Source: an uncultured Ruminococcus sp.
Lineage (GTDB): Bacteria > Bacillota > Clostridia > Oscillospirales > Ruminococcaceae
Reading direction: 5' to 3'
Assembly: GCA_900543105.1 (NCBI GenBank)
Contig: UQQA01000014.1
Span: forward strand, 1-28,800
Length of the DNA: 28,800 bases
In this document: one piece after another, positions 8,445-15,828 of the stretch
Layout of the letters: every line of letters begins with the position of its first letter
How positions within the stretch are numbered: position 1 is the stretch's first letter
The notes under the pieces: model-generated
What the model was told of the DNA's origin: nothing
The model's input: only the letters and a program-made list of their open reading frames with translations
Database searches by the model: none
Position numbers and translations under genes: made by a program

Positions 8445-9327
8445 GAAGCCGCTCTATGATAGGCTTCGCATCGGATATCGGGATAGCAAAACCAAGACCC
8501 TCGGCATTGTCCGAAATTATCTTGCTCGAATTTATCCCTATGACCTCTCCCCTGCAATTTAGCAAAGGGCCTCCGCTGTTTCCCGGATTTATTGCGGCAT
8601 CGGTCTGGATAAGCGTCATTTCATAGCCGCTGACGGTTATGGTCCTGCCGAGTGCGCTGATTATTCCGCAGGTCGTTGAGCCGTACAGCTCCAGTCCGAG
8701 CGGATTTCCGATAGCAACGGCAGTTTCGCCCTCGGCAAGACTGTCGCTGTCGCCAAGCTCGGCAGGAAAAAGCTGAATATTGTCAGTATTGATATTTATC
8801 ACGGCAAGGTCGCTCGGAGTATCTGCACCGATTATCTCTGCACTGTACTCGCTTTCATCGAAAAGCACTGCTCTTACTTTTTCGGCTCGCATCGTGTCAT
8901 TTCCGCATACGTTCTGTATAACGTGTGCGTTGGTAACGATGTTTCCGCTCTCACTGATGATAATGCCCGTTCCCGTGCATTTTGTCCCATCGGGGAATTC
9001 CGAGATTATGCCGACAACGGACGGTTTGGCTTTTTTCACTATCTCGGGAACGGTAAGCGTTCGCTTTTTCCATACTTCAAAAGCCTGCGCCGATGCTGAC
9101 ACTTCGTTCGGTTCATATTCATAAGAATCGGCTTTTTTCTCGGCGAAAGATGTAACTATCTCCGTTCCGCCGCTTATACATTCACTCATCAGAGCGAAAA
9201 AGAAGACCGCTGCGGTGACAAGGGCAGCGGTCGTAAGCCCGAAAACTCCCGAGCGCTGTTTTTTCGGAGAAGAAACAGCTTCGGGAAGCTTTTCGGATAT
9301 TTGATTTTCATTGTTTTGATAAAGCAT
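8434..9327 (-). CDS. Membrane-anchored S1C (HtrA/DegP-like) serine protease lacking a PDZ domain
   Basis: The 297-residue protein has a cytoplasmic N-terminus (1-28), one transmembrane helix (about 30-48), a linker, and an extracytoplasmic trypsin-like domain (about 93-297). The catalytic triad is complete: H135 in TNAHVI, D173 in PSDLAVI and S251 in NPGNSGGPL. Most HtrA proteins continue into one or two PDZ domains. This one ends just after AIPISDAKPIIERLL, where a PDZ would start, so the regulatory domain is absent and there is no sign of a frameshift. HtrA proteases handle misfolded or envelope proteins. The tail-to-tail overlap with sigK raises a possible sporulation link, by position only. 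The start has GGGGT upstream. Confidence 0.88.
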   Translation of the reverse strand: MLYQNNENQISEKLPEAVSSPKKQRSGVFGLTTAALVTAAVFFFALMSECISGGTEIVTSFAEKKADSYEYEPNEVSASAQAFEVWKKRTLTVPEIVKKAKPSVVGIISEFPDGTKCTGTGIIISESGNIVTNAHVIQNVCGNDTMRAEKVRAVLFDESEYSAEIIGADTPSDLAVININTDNIQLFPAELGDSDSLAEGETAVAIGNPLGLELYGSTTCGIISALGRTITVSGYEMTLIQTDAAINPGNSGGPLLNCRGEVIGINSSKIISDNAEGLGFAIPISDAKPIIERLLTD

Positions 9328-9381
9328 ATAATTACCCCGAAAAATTATTTTGAAGCTATTATATGCTCTGCCGCAGAGTTT

Positions 9382-9499
9382 ATACTAAACACCATTTAAA
9401 ATTTGGAAAAAATCAAGCCGACAATCTTGTAGCTGTTGAAAACAGGTTTATATTGGATTTCGGCGCAGATTTTTCCTGTATTTTATTGGTGTTTAGTAT
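9382..9499. repeat. Palindromic MITE-like repeat, copy 2, with 13-bp terminal inverted repeats
   Basis: The element is bounded by perfect inverted termini ATACTAAACACCA (from 9382) and TGGTGTTTAGTAT (to 9499). The arms stay complementary inward through the GGAAAAAATC / GATTTTTCC and GCCGA / TCGGC blocks. A TA pair is present at both ends (9383-9384 and 9497-9498). Its right edge touches the stop codon of the DUF368 gene. Full-length similarity to copy 1 (7577-7674). Confidence 0.72.
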
Positions 9500-10326
9500 T
9501 ATTCCGCCTTGACTTTTTTCTTTGCGGGAAGCTCGGTAAGGAACGGAACTGCCAAGCCAATGATAAGCATAACAATGCCTATGATACCCTGAGCATCGAA
9601 AGCAAAATTGCTCGGGAAGATTGACGGCACAGAGCCGATTATAAGACCGCTGATAAGGCAATATGTTCCTCTGCGGAATTTTTTCAGAAGCATGGAAATC
9701 ACTCCTGCCGCAATAAAAATACCCAGAACAACACCAACGGCAACAATTATAAGTATAGCAAAATCAAAATTGTTCAAAGCACCGATCACCGTGTCATAAG
9801 CTCCGAGAACCTTCATTATCAGAGCGCCGCTTATTCCGGGGATTATCATTGCAACAGCGGCAAGTACAGATGAGATAAAGAGCATTATTCCGCTGCCAAG
9901 ATCAAGACTGCCCACTGCAGTGCTTTCGGCAGGTGAAAGGAACGCCATTGCTGCCATAACAAGAATTCCTGCCGCAAACGGTGCGATACAAACCGCCGAC
10001 AGCCTCTTTTCGGCGGTACACTCCTTGTATATCATCGGCATACTGCCTATTACAACGCCGACAAAGAACATCTGCGTCGGAACGTTATATTCATCGAAGA
10101 GAAAACCAAGCAGCTTTGCGGCAGCAAGAACACCGATGAGCATTCCAATTCCGACAGGTATCAGGAACGGCAGATTTTTTATCAGCTTTTTGATATTCGG
10201 TGTTATCGCCTCAAGTAGCTTGTCATAGATCTTAACAATAACTGCGATTGTTCCTCCGCTGACACCCGGAACAGCATTCGCAATACCGATAGCAATGCCT
10301 TTGAGTGCAAGTAAAATGCAATTCAT
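9499..10326 (-). CDS. DUF368 family polyprenyl-phosphate transporter (PopT type)
   Basis: This 275-residue polytopic membrane protein carries the DUF368 signature near the N-terminus, KGIAIGIANAVPGVSGGTIAV, and its internal pseudo-repeat MIIPGISGALIMKVLGAYD at about 160-180, the two halves of an inverted-topology fold. Members of this family (PopT) have been reported to return undecaprenyl phosphate across the cytoplasmic membrane for reuse in cell-wall synthesis. About eight or more hydrophobic segments are visible and the length is normal. The ATG follows AAGGAGAG. It has its own promoter and its transcript runs into repeat copy 2, which may serve as its terminator. Confidence 0.9.
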   Translation of the reverse strand: MNCILLALKGIAIGIANAVPGVSGGTIAVIVKIYDKLLEAITPNIKKLIKNLPFLIPVGIGMLIGVLAAAKLLGFLFDEYNVPTQMFFVGVVIGSMPMIYKECTAEKRLSAVCIAPFAAGILVMAAMAFLSPAESTAVGSLDLGSGIMLFISSVLAAVAMIIPGISGALIMKVLGAYDTVIGALNNFDFAILIIVAVGVVLGIFIAAGVISMLLKKFRRGTYCLISGLIIGSVPSIFPSNFAFDAQGIIGIVMLIIGLAVPFLTELPAKKKVKAE

Positions 10327-10379
10327 AATTCTCTCCTTAAAATTCGGTTAATTAACTGACTCTTTCTGTAATAGTATAT

Positions 10380-10407
10380 ATTATACACATATTATCTGAA
10401 ATTTCAA
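10380..10407 (-). promoter_or_regulatory. Sigma-A type promoter of the DUF368 gene
   Basis: On the minus strand there is a TTGAAA -35 (10402-10407), a 16-nt spacer and a TATAAT -10 (10380-10385), about 55 nt upstream of the ATG. Confidence 0.6.
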
Positions 10408-10437
10408 GTAGGAATTGTCAGAAATTTATCAAAACGC

Positions 10438-10466
10438 TTGAATTTTACAAAGATTTATGTTATAAT
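10438..10466 (+). promoter_or_regulatory. Sigma-A type promoter of the small membrane protein / EAL pair
   Basis: TTGAAT (10438-10443), a 17-nt spacer and TATAAT (10461-10466) lie about 28 nt before the GTG start. It is divergent from the DUF368 promoter. Confidence 0.65.
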
Positions 10467-10494
10467 TAATATATGATTATGGGAGGGACAAAAA

Positions 10495-10836
10495 GTGAAA
10501 AAGTATTTTTCCGAATATATCAGCTATCTTCTTGAAATTATGAATGACGGTTCAGTTGACCTTGAAGCTGTTCGCAGTGAACTGCTTATAAAGATCGGAT
10601 TTATGCAGCATGAACGGCTTGTTCACCTTATTGTAACAGTCCTTTTCGCACTTGTTATGTTTCTGAACGTTATAATTTTTTTCCAGTCGCAGATGCTCGC
10701 ATTCCTTGCGATTGCTCTGCTCTGCCTTATCATGCTCATATTCTACATCGCACACTACTTTTTCCTTGAAAACGGCGTTCAGCAGCTTTACAGGATATAT
10801 GACAGCATTTGCAGCAAGCTTTCTGCTGAAAAATAA
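10495..10836 (+). CDS. Small membrane protein with two transmembrane helices, unknown function
   Basis: I do not recognise this 113-residue protein. It starts with GTG at 10495, seven bases after a strong GGGAGGG. Residues 1-40 form a charged, probably helical cytoplasmic segment. Two hydrophobic helices follow at about 43-62 and 68-90, then a short amphipathic tail ending KLSAEK, giving both ends inside the cell. There is no signal peptide or catalytic motif. It shares a promoter with the EAL gene, which starts 20 nt downstream, so it may be a membrane partner for that soluble c-di-GMP protein (inference from operon structure). Confidence 0.75.
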   Translation: MKKYFSEYISYLLEIMNDGSVDLEAVRSELLIKIGFMQHERLVHLIVTVLFALVMFLNVIIFFQSQMLAFLAIALLCLIMLIFYIAHYFFLENGVQQLYRIYDSICSKLSAEK

Positions 10837-10856
10837 TCTATTCAGAGAGAATTTTT

Positions 10857-12068
10857 ATGAATATAAATGACGAATTGATCCAAAAAATAATCGACACAAA
10901 ATCAATATGCGTTGATTTTCAGCCTATATACTCTTTTAATACAAAAAAAGTCATCGGACTTGAAGCTCTTTCCCGAGGACAGCTTGAAAATGAGCTTATT
11001 TCCCCGTATTTCCTTTTCAACTATGCAAAAAAGCACGGCGAAACGCTCCGACTTGACAGGATCTGCCGTGAAAAAGCAATAGAATCCTTTCCGAAGGAAA
11101 ACGAATCATCTTCGCTTTTCATTAACTTTGAAACATCGATTCTGAACGATGTTGTACCGGGAAACGGCGAGCTTTTAAAAGCCACCGAGATAAACGGACT
11201 TTCACCCGAGAATATCGTTATCGAACTCAACGAATCAAACGTCCGTGACGCATACAACCTGCTCATGTTTGTCGATTTTTACCGTTCAAAAGGATTTCTT
11301 ATAGCGCTTGACAACGTAAGCAACGGACTTGAAACGCAGAACAGGATAATGCTCATCAACCCCGATATAATCAAGATCGACAGAGCCATCGTTTCCAACA
11401 TTGCATCGAATACATACAATCAGGAAGTGTTCAAATCGATAATCAACACTGCAAAGCAGATAGGCGCAATGACCGTTGCGGAGGGCGTTGAAACCGTTGA
11501 TGAAGTTATCGCCTGTATGCTTATGGGCGTTGACTATTTTCAGGGATTCTATTTTTCAAAGCCTGAACGCTTCGACTATATTTTCTCTAATGAGGCTCGT
11601 TTGAAGCTTGAAGACGCTGCTCAGCGGCTCAATGTCAGCATGAAGAACAATCCTACCGTTGCGAATGTCAAGCTTGAAACCTACAAGCGCATCATCTTTG
11701 AGCTTATCAACCGCATAACGGGAATTTCTCCCGACAAGTACACAAGCGCACTTGAAGCTTATGTTGCGGAGCATAGGGAGATAGAATGTGCATTCCTTAT
11801 CGACAGCAAGGGTTTCCAAGTCACTCCGACCGTTCTGCAAAAGGACACGGAGATACTTTCGGGCTACACTCCTGCGGTCATAGGCGTTAATCACGACATC
11901 AAAAACTACTTCTACGCTGTCAAGGAACAGATCGAAGACCCGTTCATTTCGGGCTGGTACATCTCGGCGGCAACCGGTCAGAGCTGCAAAACAATTTCGT
12001 CGCATTTCTACAACAGCAAGGGCGAAATGATAGTTGTCTGCGTTGACCTTAAAAAGAAACAATCATAA
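10857..12068 (+). CDS. YkuI-like EAL domain c-di-GMP phosphodiesterase or receptor
   Basis: The 403-residue protein has an EAL domain (about 1-245) and a C-terminal PAS/Cache-like domain (about 270-400) with the SGWYISAATGQ motif, the architecture and length of B. subtilis YkuI. EAL enzymes cut c-di-GMP to pGpG. Conserved positions present are E36 (EAL), N90, E123/E126, D152, K173, E209, E212 and Q229. The usual metal-binding DD of loop 6 (DDFGTG in active enzymes) reads D152-N153 in DNVSNG, so hydrolysis may be weak or lost and the protein could be mainly a c-di-GMP sensor. No signal peptide is present, so it is cytosolic. The 3' end overlaps the convergent DUF4363 gene by 6 nt. Confidence 0.88.
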   Translation: MNINDELIQKIIDTKSICVDFQPIYSFNTKKVIGLEALSRGQLENELISPYFLFNYAKKHGETLRLDRICREKAIESFPKENESSSLFINFETSILNDVVPGNGELLKATEINGLSPENIVIELNESNVRDAYNLLMFVDFYRSKGFLIALDNVSNGLETQNRIMLINPDIIKIDRAIVSNIASNTYNQEVFKSIINTAKQIGAMTVAEGVETVDEVIACMLMGVDYFQGFYFSKPERFDYIFSNEARLKLEDAAQRLNVSMKNNPTVANVKLETYKRIIFELINRITGISPDKYTSALEAYVAEHREIECAFLIDSKGFQVTPTVLQKDTEILSGYTPAVIGVNHDIKNYFYAVKEQIEDPFISGWYISAATGQSCKTISSHFYNSKGEMIVVCVDLKKKQS

Positions 12069-12440
12069 AATATTATACCAAAACGGCAGTTCGGATCTGT
12101 AAATAAGTTCGAGCTGTCGTTTTATATTTTCCAGTTCCGCAATAAGCTCATCGTTCGCATCACGGCAATAAGGCTTTACCTTTGATATCGCTATGCTGAG
12201 ATCTTTCAGCTTTTCATCGGCAACGATAAGTGACATTTTGCGCTCGTATCTTCTCCACATCGCTTCAAGCTGACCTGCAAGCTCTTCCGCTCTTTTCATA
12301 TCGTCGTTTTCGCAGTAGGCTTCGATGCTTTCTATAACTTCAACAAGATCGCTGTTCTCCTTTCGGACTATGAAGATCCCCGTTACCGACCATATTATTA
12401 TTGCCGCAAGCAGCACAAAGGCTGTTATCGTTCGTTTCAT
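12063..12440 (-). CDS. DUF4363 family protein
   Basis: This 125-residue protein has one N-terminal hydrophobic helix (about 5-26), which may be a signal anchor, and a charged, helical extracytoplasmic part with a WRRYERKMSLI segment at about 67-77 and LPFWYNIL at the end. It matches the pattern of DUF4363 proteins, which in clostridia usually sit next to DUF421 genes as here. Function is unknown. The ATG overlaps the TGA of the DUF421 gene by 4 nt (ATGA), so translation is probably coupled. The tail overlaps the end of the EAL gene by 6 nt. Confidence 0.82.
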   Translation of the reverse strand: MKRTITAFVLLAAIIIWSVTGIFIVRKENSDLVEVIESIEAYCENDDMKRAEELAGQLEAMWRRYERKMSLIVADEKLKDLSIAISKVKPYCRDANDELIAELENIKRQLELIYRSELPFWYNIL

Positions 12441-13126
12441 TCGTTATCCTCTCCCCTGCTGTCATTTCTTATAAGCGAATAATTTCCGTCACTGTCGAGC
12501 GTCATAAGAAAAACGCCCGATAGGACGGTTTTTTCTTTTATCAGTATCTTTTCAAGATAAGCTTTGCTCTTTTGCGTTCGTGTAAGTGCGGCTTCGATTA
12601 TCTTTCCGTCATCGATAACGACTTCGGGTGGGTCAATGCTTCTTCCGTGCAATCCGAGGTCTTTATTGTTCGGCGTTCTGAACGGCTGCTTCTGATATAT
12701 CGAAACCGCTCCCGTTGTTTCGACTACGGCGAACTGGACTTCACTTATATCAAAGATATCCTTGCTGTGGAGAGCCTCCATAAGGTCATCTGCGGTGAAG
12801 CGGATATCATTCATTTTTTTCTTGTCGATGATGCCGTTGCTGATTATAATGACAGGCTTTCCGCAGGTGAGGTTGCGCAGGTGCTTGGACTTTATCCCGA
12901 GCCATGACATTATTACGTCAAGGCAGGCAAGTGTTAATATCGGTATAATTCCCGTAAAAAGCGGCATTGTCATATCCTCAACGGGGAGCGTTGCGATATT
13001 TGATATAAGGATAGTCACCGCAAGCTCGGACGGCTGAAGCTCGCCTATCTGATGCTTTCCCATAAGCCGCATAGAAAAAATTATAAGCAGATACAGCACC
13101 ACCGCTCTTATAAATACAACTGTCAT
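12437..13126 (-). CDS. DUF421 (YetF-like) membrane protein
   Basis: The 229-residue protein has three N-terminal membrane helices (about 3-22, 35-52, 57-78) and a cytoplasmic domain with the family signatures MRLMGKHQIGELQPSELAVT (residues 20-39), CGKPVIIISNGIID and MEALHSKDIFDISEVQFAVVE. DUF421/YetF proteins occur in Firmicutes spore membranes in some species, but their activity is not established. The ATG follows AAGGATAAGGAAA. It is divergent from the germination operon and forms an overlapping pair with DUF4363. A sigma-G-like promoter candidate lies 34 nt upstream, which would fit forespore expression. Length is at the family norm. Confidence 0.88.
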   Translation of the reverse strand: MTVVFIRAVVLYLLIIFSMRLMGKHQIGELQPSELAVTILISNIATLPVEDMTMPLFTGIIPILTLACLDVIMSWLGIKSKHLRNLTCGKPVIIISNGIIDKKKMNDIRFTADDLMEALHSKDIFDISEVQFAVVETTGAVSIYQKQPFRTPNNKDLGLHGRSIDPPEVVIDDGKIIEAALTRTQKSKAYLEKILIKEKTVLSGVFLMTLDSDGNYSLIRNDSRGEDNE

Positions 13127-13159
13127 TTTCCTTATCCTTTCATACTATTTTTTCATAAG

Positions 13160-13188
13160 TAGAATGTACCGTTTTTTCAAAAATATGT
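13160..13188 (-). promoter_or_regulatory. Candidate sigma-G-type promoter for DUF421-DUF4363
   Basis: On the minus strand, ACATA (13184-13188), a 17-nt spacer and CATTCTA (13160-13166) resemble the forespore sigma-G pattern GMATR / CATNMTA. The -35 has one mismatch and the motif is short, so this is tentative. Confidence 0.3.
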
Positions 13189-13250
13189 ATTTTCAGAGAA
13201 AAGCAGGATAAAATACATTTCAGAAAAAATTTTGAAAGGTAAGGTTTGAT

Positions 13251-14762
13251 ATGAAAAAACCTGATTCAAGCTGTTTCAAGAACATACCGCTTTCCGCAGA
13301 TATTGATGAGAACATACGAAACATTGAACGGATAATGAAAAACTGCTCCGACCTGCTCCTCAACCCGTTCCTTATATCGGGCATAAAATGCAATCTTGTC
13401 TGTCTGGAGGGAATGGTCTCTACCTCGACCATAGCGAAGCTCATACTGAATCCTTTAATGGAGATCCACCTGCCCGATGATGTGAGCGGCGCTGAGGTCT
13501 ATGAACATATCGACAAGCGAATGCTGCTCACGACCGACCGAGGCATCGTCACGGAATACGGCGATCTTGTTCGGCGGCTTATGAGCGGCTTTGCGGTGTT
13601 ATTCGTTGACGGCTCGGACAAGGCTTTCGGATTGGGAGTTCAGGGTTATGCTGTGAAAGGCATAGACGAGCCCTCGTCCGAGGGAAACATTTTCGGTTCG
13701 CACGAGGGTTTCACAGAAACGGTAAGAACGAATATGTCGCTCGTTCGCCGCAGGGTGAAATCTCCTCTGCTGAAATTTGAGCTTTTCCCCGTGACTGACC
13801 TGAGCAATGTTGACGTTATCATTTCCTATATGACGGACAGAGTTCCGAAAAAGCTTGTTGATGTTGTGAAAAAGCGACTCAAAGAGATGAAGCTTGAAAC
13901 GGTTCTGACGAACGGTTACATCGAGCCGTTTCTGAACAACACGAAGCTGTCGCTTTTCTCGGGAGTTTCTGTAACGGAGCGTCCCGATGTTTTCTGTGCA
14001 AAAATTCTCGAGGGGCGCATCGGCGTTATGATAGAGGGAACGCCGTTTTCGCTTATCCTGCCTGCGCTTTTTATCGAAAATTTTCAGACGCTCGATGATT
14101 ACACCTTTCGTCCTTACTATACGACCTTTATCCGCTGGGTGCGCTACATTGCGTTTATTGCGGCGGTGTTCCTGCCTGCGGTATATGTTGCGGTAGTCAC
14201 GTTTCACCCCGAGCTTTTCAATCACACGATGCTTATAATCCTGTCCGAGGCTGAAGAGCTTGCCCCTCTGCCGCTTATGGTCGAAGCACTGATAGTTCTT
14301 ATTTTTTACGAGATAATCCGCGAAGCAGGCATTCGCCTCCCGAAGAGCATAGGCGGTGCTGTTTCGATAGTTGGCGGACTTATGATCGGCGATGCGGCGG
14401 TTTCGGCAGGAGTTATATCCAATCCGCTGCTTCTTGTATGTGCTATTTCCGTTACCTCGTCTTTTGTTATTCCGTCACTCAATCAGCCGGTGACGATACT
14501 TCGCTTCGCCGCTGTGATCGCAGGCGGAATTTCGGGATTGTTCGGCATTGCACTTATTGCGGCACTTATGATAGTGAATATCTGCTCTCTCGAAAACGCA
14601 GGAACTCCCGTTACATCTCCCGTTTCACCGCTTACGCCGAGGGCAATGCGTGATGTTCTGCTTCGTTCGGGCTTTAAAAAAATGCAGGAGGATAAAGTCG
14701 CTATTGAAAACCTTAACGGAGTAAATATGGAAACATTGAATAAGGAGGACAGCAATGACTAA
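13251..14762 (+). CDS. Spore germination protein GerA family, subunit A
   Basis: Subunit A of a Ger-type germinant receptor in the inner spore membrane; these receptors sense amino acids or other nutrients and trigger release of the spore core contents. The 503-residue protein has a large N-terminal soluble part (about 1-290) with the family motif CLEGMVSTSTIAKLILNPLM, then membrane helices from about 297 to 455, including EIIREAGIRLPKSIGGAVSI and the following IGDAAVSAG segment that are strongly conserved in GerAA. The C-terminal tail is cytosolic (SPLTPRAMRD). The start has AAAGGTAAGG upstream. It overlaps the permease gene by 8 nt. The germinant cannot be predicted. Confidence 0.95.
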   Translation: MKKPDSSCFKNIPLSADIDENIRNIERIMKNCSDLLLNPFLISGIKCNLVCLEGMVSTSTIAKLILNPLMEIHLPDDVSGAEVYEHIDKRMLLTTDRGIVTEYGDLVRRLMSGFAVLFVDGSDKAFGLGVQGYAVKGIDEPSSEGNIFGSHEGFTETVRTNMSLVRRRVKSPLLKFELFPVTDLSNVDVIISYMTDRVPKKLVDVVKKRLKEMKLETVLTNGYIEPFLNNTKLSLFSGVSVTERPDVFCAKILEGRIGVMIEGTPFSLILPALFIENFQTLDDYTFRPYYTTFIRWVRYIAFIAAVFLPAVYVAVVTFHPELFNHTMLIILSEAEELAPLPLMVEALIVLIFYEIIREAGIRLPKSIGGAVSIVGGLMIGDAAVSAGVISNPLLLVCAISVTSSFVIPSLNQPVTILRFAAVIAGGISGLFGIALIAALMIVNICSLENAGTPVTSPVSPLTPRAMRDVLLRSGFKKMQEDKVAIENLNGVNMETLNKEDSND

Positions 14763-15828
14763 AAAGATCAGCAACTGGCAGCTTGTATTTCTGCTGCTTT
14801 TATGCCGCATTTTTACGCTGATGACGTATGTTCCCGCTTTTTCTCAGGGCGGCGGTATAGCTCTTCGGCTGAAAACTGCCGTTATTTCCGTCCTTGTACA
14901 AGCGATACTTGTCATACCGCTTATCATTCTGTCAAACCGCTTTCCCGACAGAAGCGTTACCGAGATTATTTATGAAAAAAGCAATGTTGCAGGCTGTATT
15001 GCGGCGGTTTTGTACCTTTTGTTCTTCATTTCGCTCTGCACCGGGCAGGTCCTCCACTATGTAGGTTTTTTGAGCGACAGTTTTCTCCACGGCGAAAAAT
15101 TTTTTCCGCTTGCGGCTCTGCTTATCGTATGCACATACTGCGCTTACTGCGGAACGGAGGGACTTTCACGGAGCAGCGTTGTTATGATGATTCCGTTCCT
15201 GCTTATGATCGTGCTTATGTGGATAGGAGCGAAAGATGCTTTCAGCATAAACAATTTTTACTTTGAAAATGGTTCGCATGGACTTACAGGAGCTGTTATG
15301 GACGACCTTGCTCGGAACGGTGAGATAGTTGCCGCCGCATTTCTGATGAAAAATCTGCGCAGCGGATTGAAATGTGCGCTCTACCGGCTGCTTGCGGCGA
15401 AGCTTATAGTGACATCGGTAATTTTTGCGCTTATAACGGGAGTTCTCGGCGACCTTGCGGATACGCTCGGTTACCCTTTCCTCACAGTAGGTTCTTTGAC
15501 AAATTCGGGTGCTTTCCGTCAGAATGGTGCGCTCTATCTTATTCTGTGGACGATATCTGCTGTGATAAGCATTTCTGTTTTCATCAGCATCATCTCGGGA
15601 ATTTCGTCCGAGATCTGTCACGGAATAAAGCTTCGCAATGCCTTTTCTGCCCTTGCGGTGTCCATCGTTTCGGCGGCATTTATGTTTTACAAGGCTGATT
15701 TTTCATCGGTAAGAAATATTCTCTGCGGCGGTTATGCGCAGCTTGTACTTCTTGCATTGATACCGCTTACGGTGCTTATATGCGAAGGGATAAGCGGCAG
15801 GAAAGGACTGAAAAGGAATGAGATATAA
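14755..15828 (+). CDS. Spore germination permease, GerB subunit (APC superfamily)
   Basis: This 357-residue membrane protein is the B subunit of the Ger receptor, related to amino-acid permeases and thought to form the nutrient-binding part. Ten hydrophobic segments are visible, starting with WQLVFLLLLCRIFTLMTYVP near the N-terminus. Length is typical for GerAB. The ATG is preceded by AAGGAGG and lies within the last codons of the A subunit, giving an 8-nt overlap; its own end overlaps the C subunit by 11 nt. The three genes are therefore translationally coupled and should be made in fixed ratio in the forespore. Confidence 0.93.
   Translation: MTKKISNWQLVFLLLLCRIFTLMTYVPAFSQGGGIALRLKTAVISVLVQAILVIPLIILSNRFPDRSVTEIIYEKSNVAGCIAAVLYLLFFISLCTGQVLHYVGFLSDSFLHGEKFFPLAALLIVCTYCAYCGTEGLSRSSVVMMIPFLLMIVLMWIGAKDAFSINNFYFENGSHGLTGAVMDDLARNGEIVAAAFLMKNLRSGLKCALYRLLAAKLIVTSVIFALITGVLGDLADTLGYPFLTVGSLTNSGAFRQNGALYLILWTISAVISISVFISIISGISSEICHGIKLRNAFSALAVSIVSAAFMFYKADFSSVRNILCGGYAQLVLLALIPLTVLICEGISGRKGLKRNEI

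Noticed and set aside
13141..13147. CATACTA on the plus strand upstream of gerA, matching a sigma-G -10 element
   Set aside because: No acceptable -35 lies at the right distance, and it falls about 100 nt from the start. It may be chance in AT-rich DNA.
13599..14225. Minus-strand open frame of 208 codons opposite the GerA subunit
   Set aside because: Arg/His/Asn-rich sequence without domains. The sense strand encodes an unmistakable GerA protein.
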